A DNA stretch of 64,000 nt. It comes from Rostratula benghalensis (taxonomy: Eukaryota > Chordata > Aves > Charadriiformes > Rostratulidae). This document shows, piece after piece, positions 1 to 12,600 of the stretch (positions are counted from its first letter, which is position 1; each line of letters starts with the position of its first letter). A program made the translations under genes and the position numbers. The stretch is taken from the NCBI GenBank assembly GCA_013399305.1, contig VXAI01000189.1:1176221-1240220 (forward strand), given 5' to 3'. Under the pieces are notes generated by a model. The model was given only the letters and a program-made list of their open reading frames with translations. It had not been told where the DNA came from and ran no database searches.

Positions 1-611
1 GAATTGAACAAGCTTAAACAGTCAATACAATTCAACATACCCACGGAAATAGATTCTGTGATTTGTTACAAAAATATATTCTTCTTATACAAGTTTGAAA
101 TTCATCACAGGATTGAAAATGATGGCACAACACATTTCTGTCCACTACATGACCAGCACGCAGGAGCTTCAAGCATCTGAAATTTACATTTAACTTCAAA
201 AAAATTGACATAAGTTTGAGATGTATTTGAGGTTATGATATTGAACTCTTAAGAATATAGGTATTGGGAATCTCTGGGTTATGGAAAGAAGCCAGTTCTA
301 AAAAGCCATTGTGCCCATATGGATGTGCTTTAGCTTATGAACTTGAAAGCCAAGATATAGCTGATTTTAAACACAGAATGTCTTATGACCACAGACCCCT
401 AAAGCTTCTGCTGCTTAAGATAGCAGAGGCAGACACAACCTTTCTTCAGCAAACTTTTCCAACAATCCAAAACCATTTTTTTCCCAAGCTTAACTCCTAT
501 GTTATGTATGAACTGTCCACCAACCACACTGGATTCTTACAACAAGGGTATGTATGGCAAGTTCTAAACAATATTGTAAAACAAGATGAATAATGAAACT
601 AGTTCTAGATA

Positions 612-636
612 ACATTTACTACCTAGTAGTAAATGT
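612..636. repeat. Perfect inverted repeat (11-bp arms, 3-base loop)
   Basis: ACATTTACTAC, loop CTA, GTAGTAAATGT. The arms are exact reverse complements. A further direct copy, AACATTTACTAC, follows at 643-654, so the same 12-mer appears twice direct and once inverted within about 45 bases. Confidence 0.85.
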
Positions 637-2200
637 CTAGGTAACATTTACTACTTTTAGAGAAATTCTCACTTTTTTGCAAGTTTAGTTTTGCTTTGTC
701 AGCAGTGGATATTTCAAAGGACAAATATAAAAGCAGACATTAGTTGGCCAAAGACGACTCCTAGAACTTTTTCATATAAAAGTCTTTTTAAACTCAAATT
801 ACTTCTAGCTGTAATTGACAGTGCTCAGGCACTTGATTAACTAATGCCTATCGAGCGACCTCATTCACAAGTTCTGTCACGAAGAAATGGGTCTCAACCC
901 ATTCTTCTGGGCAGCAGAAGCTGGATGAAGAGAGCTGTACCCCTTAACATCCCTGGAAGAAAGCAGCCAATTCCAGATACAGTTTGGATAATGTCAGTAT
1001 GGGAGTACAGGTGAAACACCCGAATCCAACTCTGTTGATCATCATTTCCTATGGGAAATTAAGAACAGCTGAGGGCTCTCCCATTTTAATAATGGCAAGG
1101 TTGGTTGCTGCTTTGCTGGAAAGAAATTGGACAGTTGAGATTTTTTTTTTTTTCCTAAGCTACTTTCATAATTTAAATTGGGTTTGAAACAATCATCTCA
1201 GGCAACAGGAAACAAAAAACTATTAGAAAATGAAATTGCGGGACAAAATGTGCAATCGTAACCATCAGGAAGGGCAGCTCTTAGTGATGGTAACAAGGAT
1301 CCCCACTGCAGAAACTGCACTTGCAGTAACTCAGGTTGATTTGTCACACCAAAGAAGATGTTTATAGGCAGTTCAGCTGAAAACGTATTAAGGGAAGTAT
1401 GAATGAAGACTGTGTCAATAAAGTGCACAAAATCATTTGTAAAACCAGGAAGGAGTAGAAGTCAGAAACTTTTCTCTGTAAAACTTTAGCTATGGTTTGT
1501 AGGGAGCCTTTATTTTATTTTATTTCCATACCACGGCTGATCTTTCTTAGCCGTCTGCTGTTGCACAAAATGATCGGAAACTCAGAACCACTCATATCAA
1601 ACTTTAGTTCAGTTCTCACTGGGCAAATAATTCACAGAAACACACAGAAATATTATTAAATATTATTTTAAATTAGGTTTTAAATTAGGTAGTTCAAGAA
1701 CTTGTGTTTTACATAAATAAAATCCAGTGCGACTGTGAATCTCTCCACCAGTAGCAAAACATCTTGCACATGGTTCACATAAGCCTTCAACAGATGTATT
1801 TCTGCTTGCTGAACATGACAGGGCGTGTTTTATTTGGCTATTAATACATGTCATCACTGCTTCTGAAGGAACAGGGGGTCTGCAAATGGGTCAATAAAAC
1901 ATGCCACCGACTACCTAATACTTTTACTGTGATACTGTAGAAGGAGGAACACAAGATTTAAAAAAAGTTTGAAAAATTATAATAAATTTAATTATCTCTC
2001 CACATCTGTTACTTTTAAATCTCTCTGGAAAAGCTTAGCATTTAAAAGAACAAAAGCAGTAAACAAATAGCATTGGCCTTCTTTCTAGCTATGCCTTTTT
2101 TCTCCCCTCTGACACATTTACCCATTCATTTCACAGATGCTCTTTACTCAAATTCCATATTTTATCCTTCCCTTTTGTCTTGCAACAGAAACATTTGTTT

Positions 2201-2219
2201 AAAAAAAAAAAAAAAAAAA
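2201..2219. repeat. Poly-A tract (A19)
   Basis: Nineteen consecutive A on the plus strand, followed by gagaaagc. No LINE or retrocopy body was recognised next to it. Confidence 0.95.
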
Positions 2220-5200
2220 GAGAAAGCTCTGACTTTGCTGCTCTGCTAAAAGGTTGTTTACATGACCCAAAATACATTTGATTTACCTCCTGTAGTAAAA
2301 TTTATAAGCAAATCCTTTACTTATAACATAGACTCATAGCTGTCTAGTTGACACCTGCAGTATCCAAAACATCACTCCCCAAGGCAGGACGGGTGACTAA
2401 ACATTAAACAAGAATTGGTACAAGTCACTGCATGTAGCCCACATTTTGCTGGACACACCCCTCCTAACTTATTTTCATTAAACCCCCCCCCTTATATTGT
2501 TCTAAAGTAAGTATCTGTTAATTCAATATTTGGTACAATGAATACTTGCCACTAATGTATTCCTTATTTTTCAGCTTGTTTTAAGTATTAGTTATACACA
2601 ATCTTAACACAATTGCATTGAAAATGTCACCAATATATAACCATCAGCCATCAGTGGAATGTGTTGGAAATAGTTTTGTCTTCCATCCCAGTCCCATTCT
2701 GACACTAAAAATGAGTTTGAGCAATGCACATTTATCATCAGTTAGATACTGGGGCGATGAGGAAAAAACCAGCCCAGGGCAGCTTTGTGTGAAAATCTAC
2801 GATACTTTAAGATTACAAGAACTGTCTGGCATGGCAAAGCACAAGAACCAACACACTCAAGTCCTGCTCTTGATTCTGTTATTTGTCCTTGAGCTTCCCT
2901 GTATCTCTCATCCCTGTTCAGCGAACTGACAGGGGTATTAAAGCTCATTCTTCACTCATTTGCTAAATGATCTGTGATATTAAGATAGAAGGTTTCTAAA
3001 AGTGCAACGGTATTCTGTGAGTTAGCAAACGTTTTAGAAGCCTTCAGTCTCCTAGAAGTACCACCATCATGACTGGGCCAGATTAGACAGCTTTCATCCT
3101 TGCACTCACAATCTTTGCACAATTTTTTTACTCCCAAATTAGACCTAGATTTTGGGAAACGTGTCCTTCACTCACAGAGTTTTCAGTCATGAGGGGATTT
3201 AGCACACAAAGCTGCAAAGGTTTATCACATCTCCCCTTTCTGTTCCAGCTTACAGTCCAAAATATTAGCTTAAGCCACTAATGCAATGTCTTAAAGCACA
3301 GCAGCTATTTGCTGCTTTGAACAGGAGTGGCAGCCCTAACCTTCAGGCTGTCTTTGCAACCAAAGCCTACACTTTGTAGTTTGGATTGCCACTTCAAATA
3401 AAGATGAAAAGTTAAACACTATCTTTCTTTTCACACAGATCTAATGACTCACTATGCAGACAAGATGACGAATGACCAAACCGAATGCACTAAAATGGAT
3501 TGGCTGTAGGACTGTATGTGGTTTTACAGTGAAAAAAAATGTGTTCATGAGAGCCATCAAATAATTATATCCACTATATGTCTTCAGGAGTAAATAAGGT
3601 CAGACTTGTTAGGTCAAATGATTCTTTCAATTTTCCTCCTGGGTTATTCAAATGAAGCAAACTCAAATTTTTTTTGGGTAAACATGAACTTAGGGTCTCA
3701 GAGGAGAAAGGTGAGTTATTCAAAGTTATTTTTGTCTAAAGTAAAAGATAAAACTATCTAGGTAGACTTCTAGCAAAGCACAAAACAATTTGGTGCTAAA
3801 TTACTCTATTTTCTGGTACCGAGGAGCTTTATAATAACTACATTAAAGACATTTAACATATGAAGTACAGTTTTCCTACCTCAAAAAGCAAAAACAGAAA
3901 AAAAAAAAAAGTGAGACGATAACCTTCTGCTTTTCCAAATTTAAGACATGCCCAGCAATGAAAATGCCATTAACTAACATCCTGATGCCCTACTCTTAAA
4001 AAGAAATTAAGTGTGACATTTGAAAGTTAGTTGCAGAGTAAATTAAAGCATTTGTCTTGCCTCTAGGAAACAGAGTTCACGTTTCTGTTTCAGTCAAATT
4101 GCAATTAGGGATGAAGGCAAGATGCACAAAGGTTACAAGTAAGACAGACCAACAACTGACCTAGTCCATTTGGCATCCTTTGCTAAAGAGGTGTTCAGGA
4201 CACGGGTGGGACACTGCCTCAGAAGAATAGAGCGAGGAAAGCAGCAGGGCTGTGTCTCATACACAGCATGGAGCCAAATTTGCCAGAGGACAAGACAAAA
4301 AAAAATTAAAATAATTAAAGTAGATCCCACGCTTGTTTGGCTCCAGGTCTCATCAGAAGCTCCACACTATCCATTAATAGCACTAAACTTCAGACACTGT
4401 CACATAATTTTCAGTGTCTAATATGCCACCGTACTAATTACGTTTTGAGTTAACTGGATTCCGTTTAGGAAGGGTATACTGCACTTTCAACTCCTCTTAG
4501 ACAGAAAAAGGCAATGAAACAAAATAGGTTTTTGCTATTTGTACTTGGGCCAGGGGAGTGTAAACACCGTGCATCTGCGCTTAGTTTATCTCACACTTCC
4601 CTTGCAATCTACACATGTGGAGTTCTTCAGTAATGCAACAGAAAATAAACAGAGAAAGAAAGTCCAAGAAAAAGAAGATTAAGACCTTCTGCAGTGGCAG
4701 GAACCCAAAAGAGTCCACAACGTTTCTCATTTATACAGGGGCCATAGTTAAAGTAAAATGAAGTTTCATTGCTGAGACGAACTTGTAGAGCTTTGCTTCT
4801 ACACACAAAGAGTAGTTGTTTAAAATGTGATACTTTTGGGATCTACCCGTATTTACAAACCCACTTGAATATATATTACAAAAAAAAATATTTAAGTGCT
4901 CTTTGCAAAAGTCTCAAAGACGTCATCTATTTTTAGCATATAACCCAAAGCCCATTACTCGGGAGCAGCCCTGAAGGCTGCAGTCTGTTTATCCACAGGT
5001 TAAATTCAGCAGGTGCAGAAGGATGGCCAAGTACCCAACATCGCATTGCTGCCACGCTGCCACCCCAGGTCTCCCCTGAAAGGTGCCAGAGGACATCTCT
5101 GCCATGCTGCCTGGCAAGTCTGTGGCCCCAGGCATCTCCCAAGCCTGCCATTATTGCTTTCCTGCTGGAGGCTCTTGCTTCCTCCAAGGGGAGAGCTCAG

Positions 5201-6615
5201 CTCATCAGCACGATCACTTCCTACCTCCACCGGTTTCCATCTAAATGAGAGGGATAAGTTTAAATGAAGTTAGCTTTAGTACCATATTTTTGCTGCTGCA
5301 GAGCAGGAGAGCCCAATACTGACTCACGGAGCCACTGGGTGCAGCAGCACCAGCAATAATTAGCTGATGGGTCACCCACAGCTTGGTAGTCACTGCTGGC
5401 CCACTGTGGTTTGGCTGGTGCAGGGCCATCAGTGCAGGCATCTCCTCTAGCCATCACCCATACGATCAGGGCTTCCACTAAGGTATTCCTTTTGCTACAT
5501 ACAACAACACGGCAATAGTAAGCCAGAGCTGGAGCCTCAATACACAAGAAATACAAATTAACTCATGTGTATCTGCAATCTTCAAGCCATTTCACCTACT
5601 GAATATTAAGATTCAGGTCTCTGAGGCAAACTAGGGACATGAGATAGATAACATCACTGTATATAAATCTACCTACCTCAGAGGATTTCAAGATAGATAT
5701 TTACACATTCACGTGGCTCATCGTTCCCAAACAGTGAAAGCTTGCTATAAAACCCATAGATGTCATGGCAACTTGTAAATTATCAATTTTTCACATGTGC
5801 TAAGATTAAAGTCCTAGTAAATTAAATAAAGAACAAACTCTTTTTTGTTCCAACACCCTGCCCAAGCAAGCCTACTTCAAGAGGTGTCTCTACAAGTTTC
5901 CTTAAATACTCCAGTAAAGACAAAAATACCTAGATCTAAATTTGACCAATTTTCATCACAATTCTTGCGAAAAAATAGCACAGTCCATCCATAATTGCCC
6001 TTGAAGAAATACAAGGCTATTCTGTGCGGAACACTGGCAGCCGCTGCCTTTGCCCATGCTGACTCCTGCAACACATGCACAGTGACTTTTGGTGGAGAAG
6101 AGCACAGTGCTACACTCCCACCACTTCAGAATAAAACTCATGTTTATACCATCAAAAGGTGAACACTCAGGAGGAGAAGGGACACGATCTAAGTTTGGGG
6201 TGAAGCACTTTGTAAATATCTTTAAGTTTGGAAACGAGAGATTTAACACGAAAATATTCATGACATCGACAACAATGTAATAAATGCCTCTAACAGAACC
6301 TTGACTAGAAACCTCTGAAGTGTTTGGAAAGCCCATAGCAAGACAAGTCTAGAGCTTCTGGTAATGACACATAACATGATTTCATTAAGCACTCACAGAA
6401 ATAAAATAGTCCCTCCTTAAGCATTTCTAGAAACTTCCATCAGAATTCACAGGTGTCATAATGGTGTTACTGCTGACACTCACTAGGACTGCATCTAATT
6501 CTCTTCCTCCCTGTCCCTCCTCCTTTTAAACAAATGAGAAAGTCATCACATTTATTGTAGTCACACATTAATATCACCAAACTTCTTGTGTATGTAAAAC
6601 TTCTGAAATTCTTAC

Positions 6616-6690
6616 CTCAGCTGATTTTGAGTTTTCATAATATATACCTTGAACTAAGTCACCAATAGCACTCGAAATGAGTTCCACAAC
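6616..6690 (-). CDS. PDSS2: PDSS2 exon 4
   Basis: 75-base exon of exactly 25 codons, phase 0 at both ends, reading [15 protein letters not shown] then [10 protein letters not shown]. The acceptor has a strong pyrimidine tract (cttcttttcttttacag) and the donor is GAG|gtaaga with gt at 6615-6614. It corresponds to the helix after the FLLANAC helix in the polyprenyl synthase fold, where catalytic enzymes have a similar DLVxG sequence. It is too short for an ordinary ORF search and is recognisable only from its splice sites and PDSS2 similarity. Its length is a multiple of three, so exon skipping would remove 25 residues without a frameshift. Confidence 0.94.
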
Positions 6691-9600
6691 CTGTAAAAGA
6701 AAAGAAGAAAAAGCCTTACATCTTTAATAATTACCAAATTTACTAACAAAGCTACTGCATGATTTCCAGAGAGATACACAGTCGTAACTTTCCCTCCAGA
6801 AAGCTAGTTGTGAAAGACTACAGGATTTACTGAGATACATCCTGCACAAGCATGAGCCTGCCTCTCTGCTAAAACCTCCACTACTGTAACTCTTTTATCA
6901 AAGTTTTAAGTTAATATAAATGAAAAACAAGACTTTTTTTTTTTTTTTTCTCCTAAAGTGTGAACTATGGAGTGTATTCTCACAAGGACGTTCACAGAAC
7001 TAATAAATCCCAGTTCATGAATATGAGACAGTACCTCATCTGGGCTTTGTTTTGTTTTGTTTTTTTCCTGCCAAGCAAATACTTCACAATACCTCTCATT
7101 GGGAGCTGTTAAAATTCTAATCTTTGTGGCTAATATAGAAAAGTCAGAATCCATAGAAAGGTAACCTTTCAAATGTGATCATTTGGTATTCGGGTGCCCT
7201 GGGAATGCACTGTGGATGTATTTAGTGCATGGCCTGAGGCTCAGCTGTACCACATACACTGAAAGTCTGCAACACGGGAATGTTTAAATCAGATTTATCA
7301 ATCTGTATTATCTTCAGGGTTCAGACTTTTTATTTTATTCAAGCAAAGCCTAAAAATCTGAACTTGATCCAGAATGTAAAACAAGCAGTCCATGGTCTCC
7401 CTGGAACTACTGTACAATTTAAAGTCGTGCACATGAACTGTCTTAATTGGAACAAAATACTTAGATTTATTGTAAAATTAAATGCAGGCATTTTAAATAA
7501 GCACACCTTAAGGCTACCCCTGTAGTTGCTCACAAAGTTTTAATTTCGTGAATGTTTAATTTCCTATGCATATGAGTCTGTATCCAACCCCTCTTTATGC
7601 TTCCTACAATTCAATGTGGTGCTTATTGAATTAAAAGATTTAGTTTCAATTTTTGTCATTCCTGTAACTGAAGACAAGAAGTCAAATGATAAAAACCCTG
7701 ACAGAAAGATACTTTAACATTTAGGCATACTTTATTTGATAATAAAAACACATTTGTATGCTAGTTTTGAGTACTAGCAGAAAGGTTGTATTTTTTTTTT
7801 TTAAACACTGTTTCATATACATATTCATATACACAGAGCAAGTGCTAACTTTAGAAATGGTGCTGATTAAAAGTCATGTTTTTTCTTGCAATGCATATGG
7901 GTTAATTTGCAAGACCTATAAAAACAGCCTTAAAAAAAAAAAAGCCAAAAAAGAAAAATCACGTTGCCCTTTAGGAAACTAGATACCAAAGAAATATTGT
8001 AGCAATAAGAGCTGCAGAGGAACTGAAAGGACAATGATCCTACAGTGTTACCAGATGTGTTGAGTTATTTAAGTGGGGAACAGAGAAAATGAGGGGCATT
8101 TTTTTTTTCCGCTCCCCCCCCCCCCCCCCCTTTTTTTTTTTTTCCGTTAAGGTATCAGATAAGCCCTATTCCCAAATCCAGAAGGATTGAGTATCGCCAA
8201 TAGGTCTATGAAAGTCTGTAACTAAATGCCCAGGATCAGATTGTATTACAGTTTATACAAGCAACATCCCAAGATTCTTCTGATGGCTGGGACACCTAAT
8301 ACAGATCAATCACTCACTAAAAAATGTTATGGTTTGTGAAATGGTCTGAGCTCAGAGACCTACACTGGTAATACGAAGAGGAATTTACAAAGACACTGAG
8401 TCCTACTCTAAATGTCAAAGTGATAGTATGAACTTTTAACAATGCATCTGGCTCTGGATAACTAGACCTTTTCCTCTCTTGCCTGAAACTCTAGACTGAG
8501 CAGGACCCTGTTTTGGGGTTTCTTTTTCCATCTCTCCTCTCTCTTTTTAGTGCAACTCTACTCTCAAAGGCAATTTTAACTGACTTAAAACAATCTTGGT
8601 GAAACATTTGTGAACAATTGTACTCTTCCTCCTATAGTTTATAAAATATCTTAGGAGAATTACATATGCACTATTTAGAAGAATCCACATACTAAATACC
8701 ATTAGGCCTTCAGTGACATATTGAACACTGTATGTTAGAAAGAATTTAGTATTAATATTACCTCCCTTTTTTCCAAATGTCTCCTCTTTTTTAAAAAAAT
8801 AGATAATACAATATATTTTTCTAAGGTAAATGCAAGGCCATACAGATCACTACCAGGAATGAAATTTCAGTTTCAAGAGCACAGTGGGATGCTTGCATGA
8901 GCCTCTGTTACTTCATCAACCCTTAATCCCATCTATGAAAAGCATCTGCTGCATAACATCAAGTGGCCTCCGGTCCTGAGCATTGGGGAAAGCAATGAGA
9001 AATGAGGAAACGAGGTGATTTTCCTCTGTATCCAAAACTGACATAGCGGAAGAAAAATTATTACAGATTCAGTAGTATTCATGCAGTCAATGACACATTG
9101 ACTAGTTCTTATGCAGCACTTTTCATCAGAAAATTTGAAAGCAATCAACATCCCCTGTGAAATTTATTCTTTCCTGTTTTATATAAGGGGAAAACAGTGA
9201 TAGGGAACTGATTTTCCATAAAAACATCCAGTATGCCAGTTGGAAAAGCAGAAAACAGCACCCAAGTCATCTCTGTTCTCACCGGTGCCTTTCTGCCTGA
9301 CCAGGGCCCTGCTCCACTCAATGTTTCTGATAAGTAAGTTTGCAGAACAGGAAAGGTAGATGAAAAAATCAAGTGCTCTCAACTGCTTTTCTTTTTTCTC
9401 ATTTGAAGGTTGAGTTCCATTTTAAACAAGTTCAAAGATGGGGAAAGAGAAGAAAGGATTGTCAGAATAAGTGCTTGAAAACAGTGGTGGAGATCCCAAA
9501 AGAGACCAAAGGCAGTCTATTCATAACCTCTCTTCCCACTGTTCTTAAGCTCCTCTACACATTTTTCAGAAGCCTGGTGCCTCTCAGATTCTCGAGATGA

Positions 9601-12600
9601 GCAGGAGTAACATCACATTGACAGAAAACAAACTTCCACTCTATTTTTCATTTTCCACTCTGGACCATCATCTTCCACAGCGCTGCATTTTCTGCTCCCC
9701 TGGAGCATCCACAGGGCGAGGAGCAGCCCAGAGGATGAACTGCTCCTTGAAGGTGGTAAGTGAAATCACATGCAAATAATTTCACACCCTTTAAACACAT
9801 GCTCTTCCAACAGTTCTGTCAGGGTTTGTTTTGTTTTGGGGTTTTTTTTTCTGTTTTGTTTTGGTTTTTTTTCTTTCCTAAGGAGGTATTACAACACCTT
9901 TTGCAAAGATGTGTTCTCTTCTGCTTTTAAAAGGTCAACACAAAGGTCATTAATTTACGATGAGCATAGGGAAGAGATAGAGTGTAAAAGCCAAAATCTC
10001 TCCTAGTGTTTAGGCAGGCTAAATGTTTAACATGATGTAAATTCTGGACACAAGCACGTGATGCCTGATTCCAAAGCAAGACAGAGTTCATGCTCTGACC
10101 TCTCTGATTTATGCAAATATGAAATAGTCCAGAAGCCTGGGCTACGTTTCAATGCCAGAAGAGCTCTGTAGGCTTGAAGATCAGAAGCTTGTGAAACTTT
10201 ATTCGCCCTTTTCTGCTATAGTAACTTAATTGTCAAAGATGTACAGCTGTAGCCCTTCAAGGTTCTTTAAATTTACTTTGAATTGAGTTTCTCAAACTCA
10301 GGTTTTCTACATATCGATTGACGAAATAAAACAAAGCAGTGGTAATTTTCTTAGCAGTTCAGAAAGGTACTTGGGATATTCCACTAACCACATATTGAAT
10401 TTACTTTCCTCCTTTTCCTAAACTCAGACTGTCAGGTAGCTTACTCGGGATGCATCTATAAGATATTTCAGGGTTCAGAATTTCCAAAGTACAGGATGAC
10501 ACAGAAGAAGGCCACGTGTTCACTGTCACGGGTACAGCGGCCCAGCTCTTGCCTAGCATTGACCACCTGAGGACATCCAGCTCTGTCTATAAAAAAAAGC
10601 CATGTATTTTCACTAAAGTGAAACTTTAAAGCTAGAAAGTAAAACTGCACAATATAAGACATTTTGGTAGAACACTTTCTTTGAAGTTAGAAGACGAGAT
10701 TCTGACTCCTCAAGCACAGTAAGAAGAACAAATTCTGAGCCCCACTCATCCTTCACAAGATTTCTCAACACCCTGGATGAAAAGAAGACATTGCTGCCAT
10801 CAGTTTAGCAACCCAAGCACTTTGTTCCCTTTGCTTGTCTTTGCAATATTTTGTTTAAAGTTCACTGCAACATAACACTGCATATGCATTTTTCCCTGTT
10901 TCTCATACTAGTTTAAAAAAAGGAATGAATTTGGGCTCCATTCAATGTGCGGTGGTTTTATTTGAAATTCAGCAGTTGAAATGGAATTGATTACACAGAC
11001 CACTACTTCAGAGTAGTAATACAGTGTCTCTACACACTCTACCAGATATTTTCAAGGGGAACATCAGGGAGAGGTTGAAGCTCTTGCAGGAAGACAGGAA
11101 ACAGTGCTAGGAAGAACACAGCAATGGGTATATCTTTGTTCCTCACCCTTCCCCATTTCTATTTGACAAACATCCTTAGCTTTGCCAAATTCCTTTCAAG
11201 AAGGACCACAAGTAATTTCTTCCTTTCTTAGTCCTTCTCCTTCTGTCTCTTTGGGCTGCTGGTCTTGAAACACTATCCTTTCCTCACACACCTGCTATGA
11301 CAGAGCCTACTCCATGCTGCTGATGCGTAGATTTGAAAATGTAGCAAGATTTCTCCGTAAGAGTAAAGAAGAAAAATTAAACAGCCAGGAAACATCAAAC
11401 ATACAGATAAAAGTTTCTTCAACTTGCATTTTACTCCCTCTCTGCGCCCCCCAAACAATTTTTCATTTTTGAAAATATTTCCACACCTAAAAATACCATT
11501 TATTAAAATTAAATATTCTTCTGCATTTGACACAGAAACATTGCAACACTAGGAAGCTAAAGACAAAAATCAGTAAACTGCTGAAATCGGATTTTGATTG
11601 TTCAATAATACTCCCCTCCCCATAAACCCACACCCCCCCAAAAAAAAAAAAAACCTACCAAACTCTAAGGAGTTCCAAGAAAGCTGGAATTCAATTTTTC
11701 CTTCCTGGTAATCTCCTTAAACATCATTAATCATACAGGTAACTAAGTGTAACAGCCTACAGATTTTTTTTTTCATGTAATGTTTACTGAATCCTATTGG
11801 ATTTACTATTTGAAAATACCTTGAGCTTTACTATTTTTTTAATAAGCTGTCTCTTCTCTCCTAGTAGAAACACACACAAAAGACATAATTCACTTTCCAG
11901 CAAGTTTTAAATGCTCTTGGAAAACACATATATGGTTTTCTTCAGTCTGTTAATGATGAATTAGTAACAAAATATAATGTGCAATGTAAACAAATCACCC
12001 AAACCCACTACTTGATAAAAAGGTAATTCGTAAACGTAGAAAATCCTTCAAAATAATCACCTACAGTCATTTTAAACATTGTTGGTATTGTCAAATATCT
12101 ACTTTAAGGTCACTCAGGATTTTCAAGAGTGTTAAGTTACCCTTTTTATGCCGATGCAACACTATTCACAGAAGAGGTTTTCACTAGTACAAAGAGTTTT
12201 AGTGCATAATTCAGTCATTTTCCTTAACGACAACTTAACCAATGGAAGGAATTTTTTCCCTTCTCTACCTCCACATGGTACCTTAACACAGAGTACTAAT
12301 ATCTTTGTAGATCCAGTGCCACAGATCCTTGCATTGAAACACTCAACCAACTCTTGGTGAGTGACGCAGGTTAGAGAAGTATATGATTTCTCCAGCTCGA
12401 CGCTTTTGGACAAGGTAATTTCGTTACATATCTTTCTTCTAAATAAAATGGTGAACAGAATGTATCATGACTACAGAGCTCTGTAGCTATAAACCCCTCC
12501 TTATCAATAAATGACACAGAAGAGCATGACTATAAAATACTATTTCTAGGCATGCTGGTGTGAACAACCATTAAACTGGGTTATGTTCACAAATGAATTG

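Larger units (their letters stand above)
1..6615 (-). other. PDSS2: PDSS2 intron 4 (5' part, at least 6.6 kb)
   Basis: Begins at the exon 4 donor gtaaga (6615 downward) and runs off the window at base 1. I searched for the next PDSS2 exon and did not find it, so it lies before base 1. Noted contents are a perfect 11-bp hairpin at 612-636 with a third copy of the arm at 643-654, an A19 run at 2201-2219, and a visibly more GC-rich anonymous block at about 5000-5560 with several overlapping chance open frames. No recognisable transposon fragment was found in this part. Confidence 0.85.

Noticed and set aside
264..593. Plus-strand open frame of 109 codons near the window start
   Set aside because: Roughly fifteen frames of 100 or more codons are expected by chance. 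No family resemblance, and not PDSS2 exon 5.
5000..5560. GC-richer block with several overlapping open frames on both strands
   Set aside because: No splice-site pair, no protein similarity and no repeat family recognised. Overlapping frames on both strands indicate low stop density, not coding.
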